A stretch of 64,000 bases of DNA, from the NCBI RefSeq assembly GCF_001546855.1, contig NZ_KQ958210.1, forward strand, positions 1-64,000, given 5' to 3'. The DNA is from Megasphaera sp. MJR8396C. Lineage in GTDB: Bacteria; Bacillota; Negativicutes; Veillonellales; Megasphaeraceae. Position numbers and translations under genes: made by a program. Position 1 is the stretch's first letter. Each line of letters opens with the position of its first letter. Shown one piece after another: positions 17,263 to 26,038 of the stretch. Below the pieces are notes generated by a model. It saw only the letters and a list, made by a program, of their open reading frames with translations, was not told the DNA's origin and searched no databases.

Positions 17263-18354
17263 ATGAATACCTTTGGACAGACCCTCGGACTTACGATTTT
17301 CGGGGAATCCCATGGCGTCTCTATCGGAGCCGTCCTGGACGGACTTCCGGCGGGCGTCGCCATCGACTGGGATGCCGTCAACCAGGAAATGGCCCGGCGG
17401 GCACCGGGGAAGAATAAACTGTCGACGACGCGTTCGGAAAAAGATGCCTTTGAAATCCAAAGCGGATTTTTTAACGGTCATACGACGGGGACGCCTTTAT
17501 GTGCCATGATCCGCAACGGCGACCAGCATTCCCAGGATTACGATCAGCTGCGCCACATCATGCGCCCCGGCCATGCCGATTATTCCGGAAAAATCCGCTA
17601 TGGCGGCTTCAATGACTACCGTGGCGGCGGTCACTTTTCCGGTCGCTTGACGGCGCCCTTGGTCTTTGCTGGTGCCATCGCCTCCCAGATTCTGGCCAGT
17701 CAAGGTGTCGTCATCGGATCCCATATCCTGCACCTGGCCGACGTCACCGACAAGGGCTTTTCGCCTCTCGGGGAATCGACGGCTACCCTGCAGGCCTTAA
17801 AAGGGGAAACCCTTCCCGTCCTCGATAAGGAACAGGCGGCGAAGATGGAGGAACGAATCGTGGCTGCGAAAAACGACCTCGATTCCGTCGGCGGCGTCAT
17901 CGAATGCATGGTCACCGGCCTTCCGGCGGGCCTCGGCGATCCCTTTTTCGATTCTGTCGAAAGCTGTATCAGTCACATGATGTTCTCCGTTCCGGCCGTA
18001 AAAGGCATCGAGTTTGGCGACGGTTTTGCTTTGACCGGCCTTCGAGGCTCACAGGCCAACGATGCTTTCTATTACGATGATGGCGTCGTAAAGACCAAGA
18101 CCAATCACAACGGCGGCATTAACGGCGGCATTACCAACGGCATGCCCCTTATCTTCCGCCTGGCCGTTAAACCGACGTCGTCCATCAGTCAGAGCCAGGA
18201 TACCATCGATACGGATACGCAGGAAAACTGCCAATTGGTCATCAAAGGGCGCCACGATCCGTGCATCGTCCAACGGGCCGTTCCCGTCGTCGAAGCGGCT
18301 GCGGCCTGGGCCATTCTCGACGTCTGGCTGTCGGCGAAAGGGCGGTGTCTGTAA
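17263..18354 (+). CDS. aroC: Chorismate synthase
   Basis: AroC eliminates phosphate from EPSP to give chorismate, using reduced FMN. The N-terminus carries FGESHGVSIGAVLDGLP (about residues 14-30) and the middle RPGHADYSGKIRYGGFNDYRGGG (in two parts, about 104-127), both diagnostic. ATG 17263 is preceded by AAAGGAGGAAGG. An in-frame TTG at 17242 lies before that SD and is not the start. The 363-residue length is normal. The stop TAA shares its last base with the pheA ATG. Confidence 0.95.
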   Translation: MNTFGQTLGLTIFGESHGVSIGAVLDGLPAGVAIDWDAVNQEMARRAPGKNKLSTTRSEKDAFEIQSGFFNGHTTGTPLCAMIRNGDQHSQDYDQLRHIMRPGHADYSGKIRYGGFNDYRGGGHFSGRLTAPLVFAGAIASQILASQGVVIGSHILHLADVTDKGFSPLGESTATLQALKGETLPVLDKEQAAKMEERIVAAKNDLDSVGGVIECMVTGLPAGLGDPFFDSVESCISHMMFSVPAVKGIEFGDGFALTGLRGSQANDAFYYDDGVVKTKTNHNGGINGGITNGMPLIFRLAVKPTSSISQSQDTIDTDTQENCQLVIKGRHDPCIVQRAVPVVEAAAAWAILDVWLSAKGRCL

Positions 18355-19205
18355 TGGAGGATGCAGGGGAGGAGAAGCTGGGTATCGCTTGTTTCGGAAG
18401 GCCCGGATCCTATACGGATGAAGCCATGAATCTCTATTTCCATGACCGGGAGTTTGAGGCGGCCTATTACCCTCATTTTGAAGACGTCGTCCAAGCCGTG
18501 TCCTCGAGGAAGGTCCGCTACGGCGTCTTGCCCATTGAAAATTCCTCGACGGGCGGCATCACCGATGTCTATGATTTTATCCATCGCTATGACTGCTGTA
18601 TCGTCGGAGAAAAATACGTCAAGATAGACCATTGCCTGCTCGGATTGCCGGGGACATCCATTGACGAGCTCCGCGAGGTTTACTCCCATATCCAGGGCTT
18701 TCATCAGTGTCGGAATTATCTAAAGCGCCATGAAGATTGGCAGCTTCACCCTTATTTCAGCACGTCAGAGAGTGCCGAAAAGGTCCGGGAAATGAAAAAT
18801 CCCCACATTGGGGCCATTGCCAATCGGACGGCAGCCGGGATGTACGGCCTCGACGTGCTGGCCGAATCGATCAATGACAATAGGCAGAACTATACTCGTT
18901 TTTTCATCATTACTTCTGACCGGGAAGAAGTGCCGGGCGCCGATAAAATCACTTTGGTCCTGACGACCCAGCACCGCCCCGGGGCCTTGTATCACGTCTT
19001 GGGCTACTTTTTCTACAACGGCATGAATATGACGCACTTGGAGTCGCGGCCCCTTAAAGGCAGGCCCTTTGAATACTTTTTCCATATCGATGTCATGGGA
19101 AATCTAAGCGATCCGGCAACGGCTCGGGTGCTTCGCAATCTGGCAGAAAACTGTAACTACTTTAAAATTCTAGGGAATTATGTATCCGACCGAGGAGGGA
19201 TTTAG
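18354..19205 (+). CDS. pheA: Prephenate dehydratase with C-terminal ACT domain
   Basis: PheA converts prephenate to phenylpyruvate for phenylalanine. The catalytic domain shows FGRPGSYTDEA (about residues 14-24), LPIENSSTGGITDVYD (about 59-75) and the catalytic TRF motif in NYTRFFII (about 178-185). The ACT domain (ITLVLTTQHRPGALYHVLG, about 198-216, and LESRPLKGRPFEYFF) is the site of feedback by phenylalanine in relatives. There is no chorismate mutase domain. ATG 18354 overlaps the aroC stop; longer in-frame extensions lie inside aroC and lack a better start. The length is 283 residues. Confidence 0.93.
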   Translation: MEDAGEEKLGIACFGRPGSYTDEAMNLYFHDREFEAAYYPHFEDVVQAVSSRKVRYGVLPIENSSTGGITDVYDFIHRYDCCIVGEKYVKIDHCLLGLPGTSIDELREVYSHIQGFHQCRNYLKRHEDWQLHPYFSTSESAEKVREMKNPHIGAIANRTAAGMYGLDVLAESINDNRQNYTRFFIITSDREEVPGADKITLVLTTQHRPGALYHVLGYFFYNGMNMTHLESRPLKGRPFEYFFHIDVMGNLSDPATARVLRNLAENCNYFKILGNYVSDRGGI

Positions 19206-20039
19206 ATGAAGTTAGGCGTCATCGGAGCCAAGCTGGGCCATACGGCTTCTCCGGCAATCCACGACAAACTGTTTCGCATCTTACAAGTTCAGGACCGATC
19301 TCGCTACGGCGTCTTAGAAATGGACCGCAACGACATCCCCAATGAACTGCAGCGCCTTCGCCGTGAAGGTTATACCGGGGCCAATGTCACCATTCCGTAT
19401 AAACTCGACGTCATGCCTTATTTGACGGATATTTCTCGGGAAGCCCGCATCATCGGCGCCGTCAATACGATTCATTTTACGGACCACGGTACCTTCGGAT
19501 ACAATACAGATTACTGCGGTTTCGGCCGGTCGTTGGCTCATGCCGGCATCTCCGTAAAAGATAAGGACTGTGTCGTCCTCGGGTCCGGCGGAGGGGCCCG
19601 GGCCATCATTCAGTATCTCTTCGATTACGGGGCGAAATCCATCGTCGTCGTATCGAGGCATCCCCACTCGAAGTCGGAATTCGAGGCTTTTACGAAACAC
19701 ATCGGGGTCAACATCATCGATTATCATACCTTTGAACTGTCTGGTCGCGGTGATCTCCTGGTCAACTGTACGCCTGTCGGCATGTTTCCCAATATTGACG
19801 GCTGTCCCATATCGGAAGGGGCTATCGCCCGATTCCCGGCCGTCGTCGATATCGTGTACAACCCGAAAGATACCTGCATCCTGCAGGCTGCCAAACGCCA
19901 CGGGGCCAGGACCTTGAACGGCATGTACATGCTCGTCGCTCAGGCCATTGGTTCTGAAGAAATTTGGATGGATCAGGATATTGCATCGAACGTGATTGAA
20001 CAAATTGCAAGGGAGATGGAACATTATTATGAAAAATAA
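19206..20039 (+). CDS. aroE: Shikimate dehydrogenase (NADP+)
   Basis: AroE reduces 3-dehydroshikimate to shikimate in the biosynthetic direction. The substrate loop GAKLGHTASPAIHDK (about residues 6-20), NVTIPYK with the catalytic Lys (about 60-66), NTDYCGF (about 99-105) and the dinucleotide loop VLGSGGGARAI (about 121-131) are all present. The 277-residue length is typical. A second paralogue is encoded on the other strand at 22617-23495, so this in-operon copy is probably the biosynthetic one. Confidence 0.93.
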   Translation: MKLGVIGAKLGHTASPAIHDKLFRILQVQDRSRYGVLEMDRNDIPNELQRLRREGYTGANVTIPYKLDVMPYLTDISREARIIGAVNTIHFTDHGTFGYNTDYCGFGRSLAHAGISVKDKDCVVLGSGGGARAIIQYLFDYGAKSIVVVSRHPHSKSEFEAFTKHIGVNIIDYHTFELSGRGDLLVNCTPVGMFPNIDGCPISEGAIARFPAVVDIVYNPKDTCILQAAKRHGARTLNGMYMLVAQAIGSEEIWMDQDIASNVIEQIAREMEHYYEK

Positions 20040-20532
20040 ACAGAACATCATTATCATCGGCATGCCCGGCAGCGGCAAGACGACTTTCGGACAGGCCTTA
20101 GCCCAGCGGCTGGGGCGGAAATTTTACGATGCCGACGACGTCATCGTGGCCCAAGAAGGAAAAACGATTCCCGAACTCTTTGCTGTCAGTGAAGACTGCT
20201 TCCGCGATGCCGAAGTACGGGCCAGCAAAGCTTTAGCAGCCAAAGAAGGGACGGTCGTCGCCTGCGGCGGCGGCGTCATCAAGCGCTCGGAAAATATTGA
20301 GATATTTAAACAGACGGGGATCGTCTTTTTTCTCGATCGTTCTCCCGATGACATCGTCAGCGACGTTGATGTCTCGACGAGACCCCTCTTAAAAGACGGC
20401 AAGAAGAAAGTGTACGACCTCTACGACGAACGCATTTCCTTATACCGACAGGCGGCTGACTATCACATTGCCAACGATAGGACGATCGAAGAAGTTCTCG
20501 ATGATTTTGAAGCCTTGATCGAAAATATTTAA
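20029..20532 (+). CDS. aroK: Shikimate kinase
   Basis: AroK phosphorylates shikimate at the 3-hydroxyl. The P-loop GMPGSGKTTFG (about residues 11-21), DADDVI (substrate-binding Asp, about 34-39) and CGGGVI (about 80-85) identify it. ATG 20029 overlaps the last 11 bases of aroE and is preceded by AAGGGAGATGG; the in-frame TTG at 19996 lies before that SD. The 167-residue length is standard. It is the last gene of the operon. Confidence 0.94.
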   Translation: MKNKQNIIIIGMPGSGKTTFGQALAQRLGRKFYDADDVIVAQEGKTIPELFAVSEDCFRDAEVRASKALAAKEGTVVACGGGVIKRSENIEIFKQTGIVFFLDRSPDDIVSDVDVSTRPLLKDGKKKVYDLYDERISLYRQAADYHIANDRTIEEVLDDFEALIENI

Positions 20533-20540
20533 TAAATAGA

Positions 20541-20585
20541 AAACAGCGGTCCCTCATGAATCTGATTCATGAGGGACCGCTGTTT
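20541..20585. terminator. Bidirectional terminator between aroK and aroD
   Basis: A perfect 21-bp inverted repeat with a 3-base loop separates the convergent aroK and aroD genes. The arms begin AAACAGCGGT and end ACCGCTGTTT, so each orientation has a short T-run. It probably terminates both operons. Confidence 0.9.
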
Positions 20586-20622
20586 ATAGAGGTTGTTGGA
20601 AATTTTGTTTACGATACCGCTA

Positions 20623-21369
20623 TTAGTGAAGCGTCCGTAAGATTTGCTGCAGCATGGTGACTTCAATCTGGCCCGGAGCCGATGCTTTTTTGGCAGAGCC
20701 AAAGGTCAGGGCTGAGCCGAAGATTTCACCGCTAATACGGCTGACGGCACCGAGTTTACCCATGGACATGGTGATGATCGGTTCATCCGGATACTGCGAT
20801 TTTACGGCTTCCGTTGCCGACAAAAGGGTCAGGACGTCTTTTGCAGAATTCGGCATGCAGGCCAATTTTGCGACGTCGGCGCCGATCTTTTTCATGCCGA
20901 TTAAACGTTCGGTGATTTCATCGAAGGACGGCGTCTTGTCGAAGTCATGGTTGCTCATGACGACCGTGACGCTGTGGGCTTTGGCGACGGCCAACGTTTT
21001 TTCGATGCTTTCGCGGCTGCGGAAGTATTCGATGTCGACGGCATCGACTTTACCGCTTTCGATGGCGTAGTTGATGAGGTCGAAGTAGTACGCTTCCGGA
21101 ACGGCTGTTTCACCGCCTTCCTCCTTGGTACGGAAGGTGAACAGGATGGCGCCGTTGGGAAGTTCCCGACGGACAGCGGAAAGTGCTTCGCCGACGGCGT
21201 CGAGGGACGTTACGTCCTTTAAGAAGTCGATACGGAGTTCGACGACGTCGTAAATTTTATCTTGGAGATAGCGGCATTCTTGAACGAGTTCGTCGACGGT
21301 GTGGCCGACGATGGGAACGCAGATTTTAGGCATTCCGTTATCGAGGTTGACATTGCCAATTTTAACCAT
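20623..21369 (-). CDS. aroD: 3-dehydroquinate dehydratase, type I
   Basis: Type I enzymes dehydrate 3-dehydroquinate to 3-dehydroshikimate through a Schiff base. The catalytic His is in MSNHDFDKTP (about residues 139-148) and the Schiff-base Lys in GADVAKLACMPNS (about 165-177). Other type I motifs are VELRIDFLKD and VDAVDIEYF. Length is 248 residues. It is the only 3-dehydroquinate dehydratase in the window and so probably serves biosynthesis too, even though it is last in a separate operon with a reductase, a quinate/shikimate dehydrogenase paralogue and a transporter. An SD (AGGAGG) precedes the ATG. Confidence 0.95.
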   Translation of the reverse strand: MVKIGNVNLDNGMPKICVPIVGHTVDELVQECRYLQDKIYDVVELRIDFLKDVTSLDAVGEALSAVRRELPNGAILFTFRTKEEGGETAVPEAYYFDLINYAIESGKVDAVDIEYFRSRESIEKTLAVAKAHSVTVVMSNHDFDKTPSFDEITERLIGMKKIGADVAKLACMPNSAKDVLTLLSATEAVKSQYPDEPIITMSMGKLGAVSRISGEIFGSALTFGSAKKASAPGQIEVTMLQQILRTLH

Positions 21370-21381
21370 ATTTAAATCCTC

Positions 21382-22590
21382 CTATGCAGTGGCTTTTTCT
21401 TTCATGACACTATTGTAGCGTACGTAGATGATGCAGGCAATGATGAAGCCTGCCAGAGCGATGGCGGCATCGAGGCCCATGATGCTGTTGATGCCGCTGT
21501 CAGCCATATAGCCGGTGATGACGGGAATCGTAAAGGAAGCAATGGAGCCTGTGGTGTAGAAGATACCGGTCATCGTGCCTTTTCCCTTGGGGAACATTTC
21601 GGTCATCATGACCAGGCCGAGCTGCATGACGCCGCCAGCAGCCGAAAAGCCGACGATGAACGACAGAATCGGAGCTAACGTGCTCGAAGGCATGAAGTAG
21701 AGACCGCTGATGGAAAGGGTAGAAATGAAGGTATAGGCGACGAGCAGGGTAATCGGACGAATCCCTTTCTTGGTGATGATGGCCGTGAAGAAGACGCAGG
21801 CCAGGGAGCCGACGGAATAATAACTCATGAGCGAACGGGCAGCCATGTCCGACATCTGAGCAACAGCGGCGCCGTATTTGGTGAGCCACTGGCTGATGAG
21901 GTAGAACGTAGCCTGCGAGATATAACCGTAGAGGACGAAGCAAATGCCTTCGAGGTACCACTTGGATTTAGGAATCCAAGAAGCAGCTGCCGTATCCTTG
22001 CCTTCTTCCTGTGCTTCTTTTACAGGATTCATAGACGGAAAGCTCAGTTTCATCATGACCGGGATGTTGAGGGCCAAGATAACGGCGGCGACAATGAAGG
22101 ACCAGCCGTACCAAGCGTGCATAGAAACTAAGATGCCGATGAACAGGGGCAGGAGGAATTGGCCTGCCGAAATGAAGGCTTTCAAGAGAACCGTAACCGT
22201 GCTGGCGCTTTCCGGATAGGATTCGATGAGGGCTGGATAGGTCCCGGCATCGAGGAAGGAGTTGGCGATCCCGGCGAGAATGCCGAAGACGCAGGCGACA
22301 GCCGATGTCGGACTGAGCAGGATGCCGACGAAGAAGGCAGCGTAGGTAACCATGCCCAAGAGGACAAAGGGCTTGCGGCCGTATTTATCCGATAATTTGC
22401 CCGATACGAATAAGACGATGAGGCGGCCGATGCCGAGCATAGAAATGACCCAGGCGACGTCGGCAATGCTGCCCCAGCGAGCTGCCAGGGCATCCATATT
22501 TTGGGCGAGTACGATGACGCCAATGCCGTGTACAAAGTAGTTCAGATACAGGCTAAGGCATAAGGGGCGATAGGAATGTGTCTGTTCCAT
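21382..22590 (-). CDS. MFS transporter, YdiM/YdiN-like (candidate shikimate/quinate carrier)
   Basis: This 402-residue protein has about 12 hydrophobic segments and the MFS loop 2-3 signature GKLSDKYGRKP (about residues 63-73). A central hydrophilic loop (about 187-205) separates the halves. It resembles YdiM/YdiN of E. coli, which lie next to ydiB and aroD, the same neighbours as here. It is the third gene of a four-gene operon, 12 bases before aroD and after the aroE paralogue. Uptake of quinate, shikimate or a related acid is inferred from context only. Confidence 0.8.
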   Translation of the reverse strand: MEQTHSYRPLCLSLYLNYFVHGIGVIVLAQNMDALAARWGSIADVAWVISMLGIGRLIVLFVSGKLSDKYGRKPFVLLGMVTYAAFFVGILLSPTSAVACVFGILAGIANSFLDAGTYPALIESYPESASTVTVLLKAFISAGQFLLPLFIGILVSMHAWYGWSFIVAAVILALNIPVMMKLSFPSMNPVKEAQEEGKDTAAASWIPKSKWYLEGICFVLYGYISQATFYLISQWLTKYGAAVAQMSDMAARSLMSYYSVGSLACVFFTAIITKKGIRPITLLVAYTFISTLSISGLYFMPSSTLAPILSFIVGFSAAGGVMQLGLVMMTEMFPKGKGTMTGIFYTTGSIASFTIPVITGYMADSGINSIMGLDAAIALAGFIIACIIYVRYNSVMKEKATA

Positions 22591-22616
22591 GAATAGATGT
22601 CTCCTTTACCTGATGA

Positions 22617-23495
22617 TTAGAAAAGAACGTCTTTAATGAAGTCTACCGGCATTTCTTTGCCTGTCCAAAGTTTGAAGGCAGCGGCGCCCTGATAAAGCAT
22701 CATGCCCAGGCCGTTGAAGTTTTTGCAGCCGACTTCGTCGCACCATCTCATCAATTTCGTCTGACGCGGAGCATAGACCGTATCCATGACGACCAGATCC
22801 GGGCGGAGGTAGGATTTATCCGGAAGAGCGACGACGTCTTCGAGGGGTTTCATGCCGCACGAAGAGCTGTCGATGAGGATGTCGGCGCTGTCCAATTCTT
22901 CTTTCAATTTCGCATGGTCTTCGAGGTGGTAAATGTTGACGATGCAGTCCGTCCGTTCGCGGAGTTTTTTGACCGTTTCTTCGCCGCGGGCAAAGAATTC
23001 ATCGTCGAGGTTGAAAATCGTCAGTTCACGAACGCCGTCGAGGGCTGCCTGAACCTGGATAGCCGTTGCAGCGCCGCCGGCACCGATGACGACCATTTTT
23101 TTGCCGACGTATTCAACGCCTTCATCTTTGAGGGCCTGCATAGCGCCGATACCGTCGGTGATGGTACCGGTCAGGACGCCGTTATCGTTGACGACGGTAT
23201 TGCAGGCACCGATGATCTGTGAAGCCGGCGACAATTTGTCGAGGTACTTCGTGATCGGTCCCTTGTTGGGCATGGAAACGTTCCAGCCGCGGACTTTCAT
23301 GGCACGAAGGCCTTTTACCGTATCTTCCAGCGTCGAGTTGTCGACTTCAAAGCAGACATAGACATAATCGAGGCCCAATTTTTTGAAAGCTTCATTATGC
23401 ATTGTCGGCGACATGCTGTGGCGAATCGGATAAGCGATGAGACCGATTAATTCCGTATGACCTGTAACTCGTTCTGTAACTGCAATTTTACCCAT
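22617..23495 (-). CDS. Second shikimate/quinate dehydrogenase (YdiB/AroE family)
   Basis: This AroE-family protein (292 residues) has the substrate motif AYPIRHSMSPTMHNEAF (about residues 17-33), WNVSMPNKGP with the conserved Lys (about 71-80), and the dinucleotide loop VVIGAGGAATAI (about 136-147). It differs from the in-operon AroE, with MPNK in place of the usual TIPYK/MPHK context, and resembles YdiB-type enzymes that accept quinate or shikimate with NAD or NADP. ATG 23495 has an AGGAGG SD; an in-frame upstream extension to 23603 has no SD. It follows the reductase gene in the minus-strand operon and is probably catabolic. Confidence 0.85.
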   Translation of the reverse strand: MGKIAVTERVTGHTELIGLIAYPIRHSMSPTMHNEAFKKLGLDYVYVCFEVDNSTLEDTVKGLRAMKVRGWNVSMPNKGPITKYLDKLSPASQIIGACNTVVNDNGVLTGTITDGIGAMQALKDEGVEYVGKKMVVIGAGGAATAIQVQAALDGVRELTIFNLDDEFFARGEETVKKLRERTDCIVNIYHLEDHAKLKEELDSADILIDSSSCGMKPLEDVVALPDKSYLRPDLVVMDTVYAPRQTKLMRWCDEVGCKNFNGLGMMLYQGAAAFKLWTGKEMPVDFIKDVLF

Positions 23496-23638
23496 GATAA
23501 AAATCCTCCTGTTGTTTATAGATAATGGAATAAGGTATTTAAAACACATGTGTTTATTTTCACATGTAGTTGTATAAAAAGATAAGCAGCAGGATACTGT
23601 CACTTGAAAAGGCGGCAGTATCCTGTTTTTCTGCTCAT

Positions 23639-25645
23639 TTAATCATCAAAACCACCGATCATGTCGATCGTAGCGACGATGTCGCGGCCGAGTTCCGTGC
23701 CGTGAATAATTTGGCCCGTCTTACGGCTGTTGCCGAAGTTGCAGAAAGGAATTCCCTGTTCTTTGGCATAGGTTTCAAAGGGATTGTCCGCCGGGATGTC
23801 GGGAACGAGGCCCATGCAGATGAAACCATAATCGAAGGGGTACTCGGCAGATTCACCGTTGTGGGATGCGATGAATTTATCCGGGCAAACCTTTTCTAAC
23901 GCCGTGCTGAGGTGCATGTCGACGGGGTGTTTTTCTAAGAGTTCTTTGAATGTCGACTTGGAAACGATATCGGCGTCTTTCCCGAAGGAAGGCATCATTT
24001 CGATCATCGTGACTTCAGCTTTTCGCAGGGTAAAGAATTCCATGACGTCCAGACCGACGGCACCACAGCCGATGACGACGACTTTTTTGCCTTCTGCATT
24101 GGCTTCGTAGTAAGGAATGTTGTCCATGAAGCCATAGATGGAACGGATGTTGGAACCTTCGGCATCGGTCAGTTCACGAAGTCCTTCGATAGGCGGAAGC
24201 ATCGGACGAGAGCCTGTTGCGGCATAGAGGATATCCGGCTTTAATTCTGCCAGGAGTTCTTTCGTTGCCGTCGTGTTCAAGCGAATCGTAAGGTTCGGCA
24301 GTTTGGCTGCGCGGTGTTCGAGGTAAGCCGGGAAATCTTCGATACGGCTCTTTTCCGGGAACAAGGCAATCTTACGGGTCAAGCCGCCCAGTTTATCTTC
24401 TCGTTCGAGAAGGGTGACCCGACAGCCGACTTCTGCTGCCGAGCAAGCTGCTTCTAAACCAGACGTACCGCCGCCAATGACGACAACGTGAATGTCGCGG
24501 GTGACCTGCTGTTTCTTATACTGATCGCCGCCGGTGACGTCGGGATTGACGGTGCAACGGATGGGCTGTGATTTTGAAATGCGGTGATCGGCACAGCCGA
24601 TGTTGCAGGAAATACACTGACGGATACAGTCCGTACGGCCGTATTGCGCTTTGCGAGCCCAGTCGGGATCGGCGATGAGGCCGCGGCCGATAGCGATGAA
24701 GTCGGTCTTGCCTTCAGCGATGACCTGGTCGGCAATCTGCGGATTGCGGATGTTGCCGGAGGCGATGACTGGTTTGTTGAATTTCTTTTTAACGGCTTCG
24801 GCCAAGTAGACACGCCAAGCATCGGGCATGTCGCATTTGTCAATCTGGTACTGGATGGAATCGTTGACGGCAGCCGAGACGTTGATAATGTCGACTTCCG
24901 GTTCGATGTATTCGAGGAGTTTCAGCGTATCTTCTAAGGTGTTGCCACCTTCGATGAATTCATCGGCCGAAATACGGAAGGAAATGGGAACCCAAGGACC
25001 GACAGCTTTGCGGACGGCTTCGACGACGAGACGGGCAAAGCGGGCGCGGTTTTCATAGGAACCGCCGAATTCATCGGTACGTTTATTATACAGAGGAGAT
25101 AAGAACTGGTCCAGCAGATACGAATGGCCACCGTGGATTTCTACCATGTCGAAGCCGGCCTGAATGGCGTGCTGAGCGGCGATGGCATATTTCTGGACAA
25201 TGTTGAGAATTTCACATTTGTCGAGTGGACGCGGTGCCGGGTTGCCTTCTTTTGAAGGAATCGACGAGGACGATACCGACTGGAGTCCATTCAGCCGTTC
25301 CGGGTAGGCCGAAGCGCCGGCATGATTGAGCTGGATCGATGCCAAAGCACCGTATTTGTGAATCCGTTCGGTCAATTCATAGAGGCCGGGGATGAACTGC
25401 TTCTTGTCGATGCGCAGCTGTTTCGTCCCGTTGGTTGCTAAGGGATAGTCGATACAGGCGTTTTCGACGGTGATCAAGGCCGTGCCGCCGCGGGCGCGAA
25501 GACCGTAGTAATTCTTCATTTCTTCCGATACTTCGCCGGTGAATGTAGCGAGGTTAGAACCCATCGGGGGCATGATGACGCGGTTGCGGAAGGTGGTCCG
25601 CTTGACCGTGAAGGGTTCAAAAATATGTGGATACTGCTGGCTCAT
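23639..25645 (-). CDS. Old-yellow-enzyme-type NADH:flavin oxidoreductase (2-enoate/2,4-dienoyl-CoA reductase family)
   Basis: This 668-residue protein has the full three-part family architecture. An FMN TIM barrel (about residues 1-340) is followed by a 4Fe-4S site with spacing C-x2-C-x3-C-x12-C (CISCNIGC, near 343) and then FAD/NAD-binding Rossmann domains (VVIGGGTSGLEAA near 388; VVIGCGAVGLDV near 520). Relatives reduce activated C=C bonds: 2-enoates, dienoyl-CoAs or bile acid enones. It is the first gene of an operon with a shikimate/quinate dehydrogenase, a carrier and aroD. An enone or enoate derived from shikimate is therefore a plausible substrate, by inference. The ATG has a GGAGGG SD. 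Confidence 0.85.
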   Translation of the reverse strand: MSQQYPHIFEPFTVKRTTFRNRVIMPPMGSNLATFTGEVSEEMKNYYGLRARGGTALITVENACIDYPLATNGTKQLRIDKKQFIPGLYELTERIHKYGALASIQLNHAGASAYPERLNGLQSVSSSSIPSKEGNPAPRPLDKCEILNIVQKYAIAAQHAIQAGFDMVEIHGGHSYLLDQFLSPLYNKRTDEFGGSYENRARFARLVVEAVRKAVGPWVPISFRISADEFIEGGNTLEDTLKLLEYIEPEVDIINVSAAVNDSIQYQIDKCDMPDAWRVYLAEAVKKKFNKPVIASGNIRNPQIADQVIAEGKTDFIAIGRGLIADPDWARKAQYGRTDCIRQCISCNIGCADHRISKSQPIRCTVNPDVTGGDQYKKQQVTRDIHVVVIGGGTSGLEAACSAAEVGCRVTLLEREDKLGGLTRKIALFPEKSRIEDFPAYLEHRAAKLPNLTIRLNTTATKELLAELKPDILYAATGSRPMLPPIEGLRELTDAEGSNIRSIYGFMDNIPYYEANAEGKKVVVIGCGAVGLDVMEFFTLRKAEVTMIEMMPSFGKDADIVSKSTFKELLEKHPVDMHLSTALEKVCPDKFIASHNGESAEYPFDYGFICMGLVPDIPADNPFETYAKEQGIPFCNFGNSRKTGQIIHGTELGRDIVATIDMIGGFDD

Positions 25646-25679
25646 AAAGAGAGACCCTCCTTCTATATAGGACTGAAAT

Positions 25680-25694
25680 CTATGTGAAACATAG
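25680..25694. promoter_or_regulatory. Palindrome at the start of the reductase operon, candidate operator
   Basis: CTATGT-GAA-ACATAG is a perfect 6-bp inverted repeat with a 3-base centre. It lies between the predicted transcription start of the minus-strand operon (near 25711) and its first gene. It could be the binding site of the divergent LysR protein or of another repressor. Confidence 0.4.
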
Positions 25695-25717
25695 AACTAT
25701 ATTTTTGATACGCCCTT

Positions 25718-25746
25718 ATTATACGAACAAAATACTGATAACACAA
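25718..25746 (-). promoter_or_regulatory. Promoter of the reductase-ydiB-MFS-aroD operon
   Basis: On the minus strand, TTGTGT (25741-25746), a 17-base spacer and TATAAT (25718-25723) form a good sigma-A promoter about 70 bases upstream of the reductase start codon. Confidence 0.65.
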
Positions 25747-25792
25747 TTTCTTAAAATACGGAGAAACAATTCAAAAAAGCTATTGAAAATGA

Positions 25793-25798
25793 TATAAT
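25793..25798 (+). promoter_or_regulatory. Putative -10 box for the LysR gene
   Basis: A perfect TATAAT lies in the divergent gap between the reductase (25645) and lysR (26039). No good -35 is present, which is common for activator-dependent promoters. The implied 5' leader is about 235 bases, is AT-rich and holds no convincing ORF. Confidence 0.35.
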
Positions 25799-26038
25799 AA
25801 GCCTAGGATATGTCGAGAAAAGGAGGTCAAAACAAAAAGAAATATCCTTGAAAAGAATGTAATTTCGGCATAACTATGCGACTATACAGGATTCGATGCG
25901 GCTTTTTACAAACGTTATGATTTATAAACGATTGCATCTTATTGATAGAAAATGAGATGAGAGTGATAAATAATAAGCTATCGATCTATTGGCTTTTGCC
26001 ACGTGATTTGAGCAAAAGGTATACGTAAGGAGTGTATT

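Noticed and set aside
16413-17381. 322-codon minus-strand frame across aroA and aroC
   Set aside because: Antisense shadow of two well-identified genes; composition dominated by Gly, Ala and Val.
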